DNA of 64,000 nucleotides from Terriglobia bacterium (GTDB taxonomy: Bacteria > Acidobacteriota > Terriglobia > Terriglobales > SCQP01): the NCBI GenBank assembly GCA_021323595.1, contig JAJPKR010000056.1, positions 1-64,000 on the forward strand, given 5' to 3'. A program made the position numbers and the translations under genes. The notes beneath the pieces are model-generated. The model did no database searches, was not told where the DNA came from, and saw only the letters and a list, made by a program, of their open reading frames with translations. This document shows, piece after piece, positions 9,552 through 20,380 of this stretch (the first letter of the stretch is position 1; each line of letters opens with the position of its first letter).

Positions 9552-10295
9552 CTAGTTCCTCAAAAGCAAAAGGCTTGACGCGCCCCTCGCGCCGGGCTTG
9601 CACCTCCTCGCCCCGGCACGCTGAGTCGAAGGGCCGGCCAGGACCAGTGCCGTGGTGCAGCACACGCATCCGGTCCCGTTGCAGCACGCGTAATATCCAG
9701 TCTGGCAGGTCACCGAACAATCCGCTTGCGGCTCCGGCGCCGACGAGCACTGCGATGATCCCTGTCCCCCCGATGCGCACGCCCCGCTGCACTCGGCGAC
9801 CGGCGTTGAGGCTTTGATAAACGCCGCGCTGGTCCTGGGCGCAGTCGGATCGTCCGGCTTCCACTCATAGTGCGCGATTCCGACCGGCCGCTCGACGATC
9901 ACACCAGGCGGCGTCGGGCCCGCGTACACATCCCGCACCTCGAACAGGATGGGCTGGCCGTCTTTGGGAACCACCAGTACCGACAGCGGCGCGGGACTGC
10001 CGGGCCCCTGGGTCCAGTCCACTCGGGCCGGCCCCATCAGCCGAAACGCCGACGGTAAAGGCTTCGCGTATTGCGCCCGGAATGCGCCCGCCAGAGGCAG
10101 GCCTGGATGCCGCGGCGCAAGCGTTATGAAGACCCACTGCCGCTTCGCGCTCGTTGCAACGACGACGTTACCGGAGATGCTAAGCGTGCGCGCTGGCACG
10201 ATGGAATCAGGCGGGGTCGCTGCCTGCACGGATCCGGGCAAGGAGAAAAGGTAGGCTGCCGCTACGGCAACTCCGAAAAACCTGAGTTTGGGCAT
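9552..10295 (-). CDS. Secreted protein with Cys-rich C-terminal region
   Basis: Signal peptide MPKLRFFGVAVAAAYLFSLPGSVQA; CSGACASGGQGSSQCSSAPEPQADCSVTCQTGYYACCNGTGCVCC; RBS AAAGGAGGG before ATG. Confidence 0.8.
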   Translation of the reverse strand: MPKLRFFGVAVAAAYLFSLPGSVQAATPPDSIVPARTLSISGNVVVATSAKRQWVFITLAPRHPGLPLAGAFRAQYAKPLPSAFRLMGPARVDWTQGPGSPAPLSVLVVPKDGQPILFEVRDVYAGPTPPGVIVERPVGIAHYEWKPDDPTAPRTSAAFIKASTPVAECSGACASGGQGSSQCSSAPEPQADCSVTCQTGYYACCNGTGCVCCTTALVLAGPSTQRAGARRCKPGARGASSLLLLRN

Positions 10296-10317
10296 GTGGC
10301 CCTCCTTTCATGCGCGA

Positions 10318-10346
10318 ATCATAGGCACCGCTTGCCGGGAGGGCAA
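10318..10346 (-). promoter_or_regulatory. Sigma70-like promoter TTGCCC - 17 bp - TATGAT
   Basis: Minus strand TTGCCC (10346-10341), 17-bp spacer, TATGAT (10323-10318), upstream of the gene starting at 10295. Confidence 0.5.
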
Positions 10347-10495
10347 TACAGCGCTTTCCCGATCCACGTCCGCCCGCTCGGAGGCCGCCGTGAATCCGAC
10401 CGTGGGCCAGGCATCCCTGCCTGTCCGATCGAAAGGGATCGGGAGCCAAGGCGAAGCCCCCCCTTCACGCCGAAACGCCTTTTTCAACGGCCCGC

Positions 10496-11632
10496 TCAGT
10501 GGGCGGCGGCGCCGGGGCCGGTCGGCTGCTGCGGGATGGGCGTCGGCGCGGGCGGAAACGGCGCGGGCGATCCCGGCATGCCGGGCATGGGGCTGCCGGG
10601 CTGCGGCGGCATGACGCCGGCGCCGCCCATGCCGCGGCGGTCGGCGGCGGGATCGTAGACGAACACCCAGTCGCTCGGGCGGTCCTGCCCGCGAAACGCG
10701 TGCACCGCCGGCTTGTCGTTGCGGCTCGCGACGCCGATGATCGGCGCGCCGATCAGCTCGCCGGTGCGCTTGGCGGCGGCGGGCGTAAAAATGAAGTACC
10801 CGACGACGTCGCCGTCGAGCGGCGGCAGCGCCCCCAGCGCCAGCGGCGGCAAGCCGATCCCGCCGGCGCCGCCCACCGGGACGCCGCCAGCGCCGGGCCC
10901 GCCGGGCGTGATCCCGCCGCTCATCCCGCTGCTCGGGCCGCCGCCGAAAGGTCCCGCCGCGCCGCCGCCGGCCCCGGGCGTGATCCCGCCGCTCATCCCG
11001 CTGCCCGGGCTGCCGCTGAAAAGTCCCGCCACGCCGCCGCCCAGGCCGCCCGCCGCCCCGCCGCCCACGCCGGGCATCGCTCCGGGCACCGCGCCGGGCA
11101 TCGCTCCCCCCATCCCGCCGCCGATCGGGTTCTGCCCGAAACCGCCGCCGGGCGCCGCCGGCGCTGCCGGTGCGTTGCCGCCCGGCGCGTTCGGCTGCAT
11201 CAAATCCTCGAGCCCCGTGCCCTGCTGCGCGCCCGGCGGCCGCGGCACTTCGATATCGCCGGGGTGCACGAACCGCCATTTGCCGTCCTTGCTGAGCGGA
11301 TCGGGCCAGGCGCGCCGCAAATAGTGCTGGTTGTCGGTCTCTTCGAGTTGGTCCAGATTCGGCGGATAGGTGCCGAACTTGTGATAGTACCGGCGGATGC
11401 CCATCACGTATTCGCGGGCATAGTCAATCTCGGTCTGCTCGCGTTCGCGCCGGATCTCGGTCGTCCAGGATGGCACCGCCGCCGCGATCGCCAGCGCCAG
11501 CAGGCTGAATAGCAGCAGGATGACGAGCAGCGCATAGCCCGCCTGCTCGGCGGCGCGGGCCGGGCCGCGGCGGCCGCCGGTGCGGGCGCGGCCACGGCGC
11601 GCAGGCGGGCCCGGAATGGCGGCAGCGGGCAC
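10496..11632 (-). CDS. GspG-like pseudopilin with long Gly/Pro-rich insertion
   Basis: AGYALLVILLLFSLLALAIAAAVPSWTTEIRREREQTEIDYAREYVMGIRRYYHKFGTYPPNLDQLEET..RRAWPDPLSKDGKW; then Gly/Pro-rich repeats. Confidence 0.8.
   Translation of the reverse strand: MPAAAIPGPPARRGRARTGGRRGPARAAEQAGYALLVILLLFSLLALAIAAAVPSWTTEIRREREQTEIDYAREYVMGIRRYYHKFGTYPPNLDQLEETDNQHYLRRAWPDPLSKDGKWRFVHPGDIEVPRPPGAQQGTGLEDLMQPNAPGGNAPAAPAAPGGGFGQNPIGGGMGGAMPGAVPGAMPGVGGGAAGGLGGGVAGLFSGSPGSGMSGGITPGAGGGAAGPFGGGPSSGMSGGITPGGPGAGGVPVGGAGGIGLPPLALGALPPLDGDVVGYFIFTPAAAKRTGELIGAPIIGVASRNDKPAVHAFRGQDRPSDWVFVYDPAADRRGMGGAGVMPPQPGSPMPGMPGSPAPFPPAPTPIPQQPTGPGAAAH
10904..11047. repeat. Two tandem copies of a 72-bp unit inside the pseudopilin-like gene
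   Basis: gggcgtgatcccgccgctcatcccgctg.. begins at 10904 and again at 10976; encodes repeated SGMSGGITPG segments. Confidence 0.75.
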
Positions 11633-11635
11633 GGT

Positions 11636-12217
11636 TCAACCGACGATGAGGGGCAGCGCCTCGGTGCGCTGGTCCGCGGTGTCCTCGACCGTCACCGAAG
11701 CTTTGTCGATGCGCACGATGCGGTAGCGGTGCGCCACCAGCTCGCCCTGGCTGACCAGGTAAATGTCGTCGCCCATCTGCAGGAAGATCCGCTTGGCGCC
11801 GCCCTCCACGGCATAGCCGTAGAACTTCAAGGGCAGCGGCGGCGGCGGCGCCGGTCCCGCCGGCTGCGCCGGCACCGCGCCGCCGTTGGCTCCCGAAGCC
11901 CCGCCCGCGCGCGCCGGATCGCCGGGCGCCGGCGCCACCGGCGCGGGCTGGAAGAGATTGCGCAGCGCGCCGCCATAGCGAATGGCGCGCACGCGCGCCA
12001 GATAGTCGAGATGCAAGCCGGGGTCGGGCTCGGCCAGCAGCTTGTGCACCGCCGCGTCTTGGCCGGCGCCGGCCGCCGCGGTGAAGCGCGGCAGCAGCGC
12101 GCCGCGGTCCTGGGTCTCGTTCCAGATCACGAATCCGGCGGCAACCAGCAGCACCGCCAGCGCCGCGATCTTCACGCCGCGCCGCTGCTCGCCCCGCGCC
12201 AGTGCCGGCTCGCTCAT
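11636..12217 (-). CDS. PilP/GspC-like bitopic protein of the pilus/secretion cluster
   Basis: N-terminal TM (GVKIAALAVLLVAAGFVIW), Pro/Gly linker, then PLKFYGYAVEGGAKRIFLQMGDDIYLVSQGELVAHRYRIVRIDKASVTVED. Confidence 0.65.
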   Translation of the reverse strand: MSEPALARGEQRRGVKIAALAVLLVAAGFVIWNETQDRGALLPRFTAAAGAGQDAAVHKLLAEPDPGLHLDYLARVRAIRYGGALRNLFQPAPVAPAPGDPARAGGASGANGGAVPAQPAGPAPPPPLPLKFYGYAVEGGAKRIFLQMGDDIYLVSQGELVAHRYRIVRIDKASVTVEDTADQRTEALPLIVG

Positions 12218-12807
12218 GCCGTCGGTCCCTTCTTCGGCGCCGCCGCGCCCGGCGGCGCCTGCTCGTAGGCCTCGATCAGGATGCCCAGCGATAATCCGCC
12301 GCTCTGCGTCTGCCGCTCGGAGCCCAGATCCACCTCATTGACGATCATGAAAAGCGGCGACCGCTCGACGCCGTTGATGAAGCGGACCAGCGCCCCGTAA
12401 TCGCCGCTGACCGAAACCTCCACCCGCACCGGCAGCAGATCGAAATCCGCCTGCCGCCCCGGCTGGAACGTGATCGCGCCCGTGCGCACGCCGGCGCGCT
12501 GGGCGATGCTTTGCAGCTCTTGCAGCCAGCGGTAGTCGGCGTCGCGCTGCCGCGGCATGCCCGCCAGCACCTGCTGCGCCTGGGCGCGGCTGGCGAGCAG
12601 ATGCTGCTCCACCCGCCGCAGCGCGGCCAGCTGCGCGTGCAGCGTCGCCGAGCGCGCCGCCACCGCCGCCAGATGCGCTTCCGCGCGCACCCGCGACGGG
12701 CTCCACGGCGAAACCAGCAGGCCCCACAGGATCAGATCGAGCGCCGCGCACACCAGCAGCGCGCGCTGCAGCGCCGGCCGCAAGGGACGATTGCCGCCGC
12801 GCTTCAT
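12214..12807 (-). CDS. PilO-like protein
   Basis: N-terminal TM, coiled coil, then FQPGRQADFDLLPVRVEVSVSGDYGALVRFINGVERSPLFMIVNEVDL, typical PilO; 4-bp overlap with next gene. Confidence 0.8.
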   Translation of the reverse strand: MKRGGNRPLRPALQRALLVCAALDLILWGLLVSPWSPSRVRAEAHLAAVAARSATLHAQLAALRRVEQHLLASRAQAQQVLAGMPRQRDADYRWLQELQSIAQRAGVRTGAITFQPGRQADFDLLPVRVEVSVSGDYGALVRFINGVERSPLFMIVNEVDLGSERQTQSGGLSLGILIEAYEQAPPGAAAPKKGPTA

Positions 12808-13454
12808 CGCGCCCTCCCTGCCGCCGCCGCCGGATTCGCCGCCGCGCCGCTGGCGCCGAAATAGCTGGCCGGGCCCAGCTGCGGATGATACTGCGTGGTG
12901 ATTTGCAGCCGCACCGGCGCTCCCGGCGTCTGCGCCTGCCCCTCCCGGTCGGCCACCGCGCGCACTTGCGGCGCGGCGAAGTCGGCGGCGTCCTCGAGCT
13001 TTTGCACGAAGGGCAAGGCGGCGGGAATGCTGGGCGCGGCGATGGTGATCGTGACCTCGTTCTGGATGTCCTGCCCGCCGCGGCTGGGGCCGATCGAGAG
13101 CAGTTGCACCTCCGCCGGCATCAGCGCCTCCAACCGCTCGAACAGGCGCGTCCAGGAGACGGCCTTGCGGTCGATGAGCTCGTTCAGGTGGCGCGCGCGA
13201 TCCCATTGATCGCGCATGCCCGGCCGCTCCAGCGCGCTCACCAGCGCCGCGCGCTGCGCCGCCAGCGCCGGCAGCTCGGCTTCCACCGCGGCGCTGCGGC
13301 GGCGCACGGCGGCGGCGGCCTGCCAGTTGACGGTGATGTCCACCGCCAGCACCAGCAGCACCGCGAACGCCAGCGCGAAGAGCCCGCCCCAGACGATCCA
13401 AACGCGGCGGCGGTTCTCGCGCGCTTGCAGGGCGAGATTGGCGGTGAACCTCAC
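12804..13454 (-). CDS. PilN-like protein
   Basis: MRFTANLALQARENRRRVWIVWGGLFALAFAVLLVLAVD.. plus coiled coil; located between pilM-like and pilO-like genes. Confidence 0.8.
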   Translation of the reverse strand: MRFTANLALQARENRRRVWIVWGGLFALAFAVLLVLAVDITVNWQAAAAVRRRSAAVEAELPALAAQRAALVSALERPGMRDQWDRARHLNELIDRKAVSWTRLFERLEALMPAEVQLLSIGPSRGGQDIQNEVTITIAAPSIPAALPFVQKLEDAADFAAPQVRAVADREGQAQTPGAPVRLQITTQYHPQLGPASYFGASGAAANPAAAAGRAR

Positions 13455-14416
13455 TGCCCGCCCTCCGCCAAGGCGCCGGCCACCGCGAGAAAGCGCTCGC
13501 CGTCCTCCGCCTCGGCCAGCAGCGAGCCCGGCCAGGCGGGCGCGGCGGCGACCTCGGCCCAGTCGCAGTCGCGGCGCAGGCGCTCGAGCAGCTCCGCCGG
13601 CACGCCGAAGCCGGCGATGCGCGGGCGCGAGCCCGCCGCCTCGCCGCGGCCCTCGTAGAAATCGCGGAAGTAGGCCGCCGACGGATATAAGTCTTCGTAG
13701 GCCAGCGCCGGCGCCGCCGGCAGCACCCGGAACAGTCGCGGCGCCTCCTCCCAGGCGAAGGCGCTGGTCAGCGCCCCGCCCTCATGCCGCAGCAGCAGCG
13801 TCCCGTGCCCCAGCTCCCGCGCCGCCATCAGCGCCGCCAAGCCGGCGGGCAGCACCCGCGCCGCGCGCGCCCCCGCCGCCTCCAAGGCCGCCTCGTATTC
13901 CTCCACCCGCGCCCGCGCCGCCACCACCGCCAGCACCGCGCGCTCCCCGCCGCCCTCCACCACCTCCGCCGCCAGCACCGCGCTCTCCGGATCGAAGGGC
14001 AGCGTCTTGCGCAGGCGAAAGCGCACCAGCGCCGCCAGATCCTCGGCGCGCCGCGGAATCTCCTCGAACTCCAGCACCATCACCCGCGCCGCCAGATCGG
14101 GCAGCAGCAGCACCACCTCCCGGCCCATGCCGCCCACGCGCTCCAGCGCTTGCCGCAGCGCCGCCGTCAGCGCCGCCGCGTCGCGCACGTTGGGCTCGGC
14201 GGCGGCGGCCGCCACCGCGCCCGCCGGCAGCGGCGCCAGCGCCGTCTGCGCCAGCCGCGGCGCCCCGCGCTCGCCCGGCCGCACCCGCGCCGCCAGCACC
14301 GCGTCGCCGCCGATCTCCACCGCCACCCGCGGCGGCGGCGAGTCCAGCCAGCGCGCCAGCGGCGCGCGCCGCCGGCCGGCGGCGGCAGTCGAACGGGTTG
14401 GCCAGGCAAATCCCAT
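13451..14416 (-). CDS. PilM-like actin-fold protein
   Basis: VAVEIGGDAVLAARV..., EVVLLLPDLAARVMVLEFEEIPRRAEDLAALVRFRLRKTLPFDPESAVLA; typical PilM signature. Confidence 0.85.
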   Translation of the reverse strand: MGFAWPTRSTAAAGRRRAPLARWLDSPPPRVAVEIGGDAVLAARVRPGERGAPRLAQTALAPLPAGAVAAAAAEPNVRDAAALTAALRQALERVGGMGREVVLLLPDLAARVMVLEFEEIPRRAEDLAALVRFRLRKTLPFDPESAVLAAEVVEGGGERAVLAVVAARARVEEYEAALEAAGARAARVLPAGLAALMAARELGHGTLLLRHEGGALTSAFAWEEAPRLFRVLPAAPALAYEDLYPSAAYFRDFYEGRGEAAGSRPRIAGFGVPAELLERLRRDCDWAEVAAAPAWPGSLLAEAEDGERFLAVAGALAEGGQ

Positions 14417-14425
14417 CGTTTCCGC

Positions 14426-16080
<1,655 letters not shown>

Positions 16081-16084
<4 letters not shown>

Positions 16085-17286
16085 CCCCGGATGCGCGATC
16101 CCAGCGAGAAGATCGGCAGATACAGCGAGATCAGCACCAGCGCCACGATGCCGCCCACCACGATCAGGATCGCGGGCTCGAGCAGCGACAACAGCGTCGT
16201 CAGCGCCGTGCTCAAGTCCTCATCATAGAACTCCGCCACGCTCGCCAGCATTTGCGGCAGCGCGCCCGTGCCCTCGCCCACCTCCACCATCTCCACCGCC
16301 AGCCCCGGCAGGACGTTGTGCTTCGCCAGCGTCTCCGAGAGCGCCTGGCCCTCGCGCACCTGCTGCGTCGCCTTCCCCAGCCCGTGGCGCAAGCGCGCGC
16401 TGCGCAGCGCCGAGCGCGCCGTCTCCATCGCCGGCACCAGCGGAATCCCGCCCTGCAGCAGCGTGCCCAGCGTGCGCGCCAGCATCGCCGCTTGGTACTT
16501 CCACCACAGATCGCCTACCACCGGCAGCCGCAGGAACAGCGCGTCCAGCCGCTGGCCGAATCCGGTCCGCTGCGCCAGCAGCGAGAGCCCGGCGATCACC
16601 GCGATCAGGCCCAGCACGAACGCCCAAAAGTAATGCCGCGCGCCCTCCCCGATGTTCAGCATCGCCACCGTCAGCGGCGGCAAGTCCGCGTTGAGCGAGC
16701 TGTAGAGCTGGCCGAAGCGCGGCACCACGAAGGTGACCAGGAAGGTCAAAACCACCAGCACCAGCACCAGCAGGAAGCACGGATAGATCAGCGAGCTGAC
16801 CAGCTTCCGCCGCACCGACTGCGCCAGCCGCTGGTACTGCGTGTAGCGCGAGAGCACCTCCTCGAGATTGCCGCTGCGCTCGCCGGCCATCAGCGTCGTC
16901 GTGTAAATCTCGGGGATGTTGGGCTGGCGGCGGAACGCCTCCGAAAGCAGATCGCCGCCGCGCACCCGCTCGAGCACTGCGCTCAGCAGCTGGTGCAGTT
17001 TGGCGTCGCGCGCCCGCTTCACCAGCAGCTCGAGCGCCCGCAGGATCGGCAAGCCGGCGTGGATCAGCGTGATGAATTGCTGGTTGAAGGTGAGAAAAAC
17101 GTCGTTGCGCACCCGCGCCCGGCGGCGGCGCCAGCCGTCCAGAATCCCCGACTCCGCGCGCACCGAATAGACCAGGTAGCCCTGCTGCATCAGCCGCTCG
17201 CGCAGCTCCTTTTCCGAAGCCGCGCTCTCGCGCTGTTCCAGCACGTGGCCGCGCTCGTTGAGGGCTCTGACGCTGAACTGGGGCAC
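16081..17286 (-). CDS. GspF/PilC-type inner membrane platform protein
   Basis: GTG start, VPQFSVRALNERGHVLEQ..LTFNQQFITLIHAGLPILRALELLVKRA..; two T2SSF domains. Longer ORF start at 17634 rejected. Confidence 0.93.
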
Positions 17287-17797
17287 GCGGAAAATCCTTG
17301 CCAGCCGCCGGGGGGCGCGGCAGCGGCGCCAACTACGAAGAGAGTAGCTTGATTTTAACATCTCCGCCCGGAATGGATCGTGCATGCCGTGGTGCCTTCG
17401 CTTCCCTGATCTCCGGCCCGTGTTCCCTGTCCCCGCTGCCCATGCCCGTGATCCATCGCCGTTCTGCCGTCCGCCCTCCATCGGCCCCCCCATCCGTCCG
17501 CTCTCCGCGCTCCGCGCGAAGACGCCGCTCCGCGCTCCCCGATCCCCGGCCCCGCTTCCCGCACCGGGCAACTCTGGCGCTGGAAGCTGAATCCTACTTA
17601 AGGCGCAACCTTTAATATGCAGCGCTTTCTCCACGTTTCGGGACCTGTCCTTCCGACCAGGAGACCATTTTCAGAGCTTGAGCAGGACCTCGAGAGAGCC
17701 AGTAAAATACAGACAGAGAACGACTTATTCGTTTGGTCCGGCAAGACTCTGGAAAGGGCTGGTCTCCTCCCCATTCGGGGGGAATAGCCGTGCAGCG

Positions 17798-20380
17798 CTA
17801 CTCGATTTCGATCTCGAGCGGCTGGCCGGGGGTGAAGAGCGCGGGCGCCAGAGTCACCTGGTCGCGTCCCAGCACGCCCGCGGAAGCGCGGCGCAGCGGC
17901 CGCCGGTCGGGCGGATGGATATGAACGACAATCTCGGCCGGCGGCGCGGAGGCAACTTCGATGCGCACGCGCCAGCGCGGGCGCCCGCCGCCGCCAGTCG
18001 CGAGCGCTTGCGTCCGCCAGGCGATCGGGCCGAAGCGCGTCGGGCAGTTGCGCCCGGCGATGGTCTCTCCGGCCTCGAACCAATGCTTCGGCGCCGCTTT
18101 CTGCAGATGCACCCGGCCCGGCCGATCCGGCCGGTCGTGCTCCTCCCAGCACAGCAGCCAGCGCAGCCCCATCGCCGGCTGCAGCGTGCTGTTGACAACC
18201 GCCGACCAGGCGTACGGGCTGCCTTCGCCCGGGTAGTTGCCGGGCAGCAGGGCGTCCTCGGGCGCGTAGCGGCTGCCCGAGTCCATGGCGTAGCAGAGAT
18301 TGCCGTAGAGCGCCATGAGAAAGGGACGGTAATCGGCTTGGCGGATGCGGCCGGCCAAGGTGCCGTGCTCCATGAAGTTGGAGGTGCGGGGATAATCGCC
18401 GTCGAGGTTCATGCCCAGCATCTGCTGGCCGGCCAGCGCGCGATGGCGGAAATGGCCGTCGTCGAGCGCCGCGTCGCCCCAGTCGGCGGTCCACCAATCC
18501 ATCATGTAGCGATGGTTCTCGTAGCTCGAGAGCTCGTCAGGCGCGCGGCGCGTGTCGTCGGGCGTGAACGGCGTGATCCCCGCCTGCGCCATCGCCGCAT
18601 CGCGCGCGGCGAGCGTCTGCGCCAGCGAGCGTTCGAGGGCCGCGCGCAGCGCGGCGGCGGTGGCGGCGATCTGCCGGCTCTCGGCGGCGAGGGCGGCGTC
18701 GCCGTGCTCGCGCGCCGCCAGCGCCAAGCAGCGCGCATGCTCGGTCAAGCCGCGCCACGCCCAGGCGGCGTTCTGGTAATAGTAAGGATGCGACTCGGGC
18801 GTGTCGTCGTTGGGATCGCCGTTGTCGGCCTCCGGCGAGCCCCAGATCAAGCCGTAGCGCCGATCGGAGGCGGCGAAGCGCCGGCGCGAATCCTCGAAGC
18901 GCGCGATCAGTTGCCCCGCCATGCGCCGCAGCACCGGCAGCCGCCGCGCAAGCGCCGCGAAGTCCCGCGTGTAGTCGTAGGCGCGCGCCGAGTTTTCGAG
19001 AAAGACGCCGAGATCGAGCGGGGCTTCCACCTGGTCTTGCGTGTTGTAAACGAAGTCGCCGTTCGGCAGCACGTAGTGGTGCAAGTAATGCTCGAAGTAT
19101 GGGTCGGCAGCCGCCGTCAATCCCCACACTTGCTGCGCCCACACGAACTCATAGTGCGCCACCGGAAAGAGCGCGTGGCTGCGCTCGGGAATCTTGGTGT
19201 AGGCGCCTTCGCCGATCTGATAGGTCGGCTCGAGCCCGCGATAGCTGCACCGGCTGAGGACGATGCCGGCGCGCGCGGCGTTCGCCAGCCATTCGTCGGG
19301 AATCTCCGCCTGCATGCCGGCGGCGAAGAATTCGCGCCAGTGATTCCAGATGCCCACCAGCGCGGTGAAGAAGGCGCCGGCATCGCCGTTCCAGTAACGC
19401 TCGACGAAACGGCCCGGCGCGCGCGCCGGCGCGGTGTTGCTGTCGCCGGCGGGAATCACCGCCGCCGCGCCGGCCGGCAGTTGCGCGCGAATGCGGGCGA
19501 TGGGGCGGCTCTCGGCGCCGGGCGGCAGCACCATCATCACCTCGTAGCCCGTCTGATAGCGCGGGTTCCAGACGCCGATGTCGGCGGCGGGCAGATAGCC
19601 GCCCAGCAGCGTGCGCTTGCTGTAGCCGGGCGTGTAGTCGTACAGGTATTCCGAGGGCAGGAAGCGGCCCGGCTCGAAGAGGCGTCCGGTCATGTCCGGC
19701 GCCCAAAGCGCTTGCGGATCGCGGCCGAATTGGCGCGAGCGGCCGTCGGCCTCGAGCCACAGCGAGCCCAGCGGGCCGGCCTGCTCGTTGGCCACCAGCG
19801 TCCAGCCGATCAGCTCGGCGCCGAGCGCGGCGACGTTTTCGTAGCACGGGTCTTCTTCCGAGCCCAAAATGTAATCGCTGGCCAGGTCGGGACCGGGCCG
19901 GTAGCGCTCCGGCCGCTCCAGGCGGATGTGCGGCGTCTGCGTGGGGCGCGGGCGGATGTTCGCCAGCTCGCCGATGTACTTGGGAATCCGCGCGATCTCG
20001 CCGTCGGCGGTGACGTAGGCGATCACGCCGCGATGCGCGGCGTGCTTTTCGAAGACGGCGGTGGCGATGCCGTTCAGCCAGCCGAGCACGGCGGCCAGTT
20101 GCCAGCCGTCGCTGCTCTCGCCCACCGCCAGCCGCCGCCCGTTGGCGAGCGTGACCGTATCATCGCCAACCGCGCGCACCGCCGGCGCCTGCGCCAGCGC
20201 TTCCCTTTCGCCCGGCAGCCAAAGCGTCTGTTCGTTGGCGATGCGGCCGGGCCGGTAGACCCCGCGCGGAATGCGGCCGCTCGGCGCGGGGCCGCCCGCA
20301 CCGGCGGCTTGCGCCCAGGCGGCGGCGCGCGCCGCGATCGGCGCCGCCGCCGCCGCCCGCAGGAACGCTCGCCGTTTCAT
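17798..20380 (-). CDS. Tat-type secreted six-hairpin (alpha/alpha6) glycosidase-like protein
   Basis: MKRRAFLRAAAAAPIAARAAAWAQA Tat-like leader; GLIWGSPEADNGDPNDDTPESHPYYYQNAAWAWRGL and ENHRYMMDWWTADWGDAALDDG hairpin-glycosidase-type motifs. Confidence 0.75.
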   Translation of the reverse strand: MKRRAFLRAAAAAPIAARAAAWAQAAGAGGPAPSGRIPRGVYRPGRIANEQTLWLPGEREALAQAPAVRAVGDDTVTLANGRRLAVGESSDGWQLAAVLGWLNGIATAVFEKHAAHRGVIAYVTADGEIARIPKYIGELANIRPRPTQTPHIRLERPERYRPGPDLASDYILGSEEDPCYENVAALGAELIGWTLVANEQAGPLGSLWLEADGRSRQFGRDPQALWAPDMTGRLFEPGRFLPSEYLYDYTPGYSKRTLLGGYLPAADIGVWNPRYQTGYEVMMVLPPGAESRPIARIRAQLPAGAAAVIPAGDSNTAPARAPGRFVERYWNGDAGAFFTALVGIWNHWREFFAAGMQAEIPDEWLANAARAGIVLSRCSYRGLEPTYQIGEGAYTKIPERSHALFPVAHYEFVWAQQVWGLTAAADPYFEHYLHHYVLPNGDFVYNTQDQVEAPLDLGVFLENSARAYDYTRDFAALARRLPVLRRMAGQLIARFEDSRRRFAASDRRYGLIWGSPEADNGDPNDDTPESHPYYYQNAAWAWRGLTEHARCLALAAREHGDAALAAESRQIAATAAALRAALERSLAQTLAARDAAMAQAGITPFTPDDTRRAPDELSSYENHRYMMDWWTADWGDAALDDGHFRHRALAGQQMLGMNLDGDYPRTSNFMEHGTLAGRIRQADYRPFLMALYGNLCYAMDSGSRYAPEDALLPGNYPGEGSPYAWSAVVNSTLQPAMGLRWLLCWEEHDRPDRPGRVHLQKAAPKHWFEAGETIAGRNCPTRFGPIAWRTQALATGGGGRPRWRVRIEVASAPPAEIVVHIHPPDRRPLRRASAGVLGRDQVTLAPALFTPGQPLEIEIE

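Noticed and set aside
9316-9560. Intergenic stretch after tRNA-Arg as a possible integration site
   Set aside because: tRNA genes are common att sites, but I saw no repeated tRNA 3' end, integrase or foreign genes next to it.
17287-17634. N-terminal extension of the GspF ORF up to 17634
   Set aside because: Low-complexity Arg/Gly sequence; the conserved domain starts at VPQFSVRALNERG (GTG at 17286).
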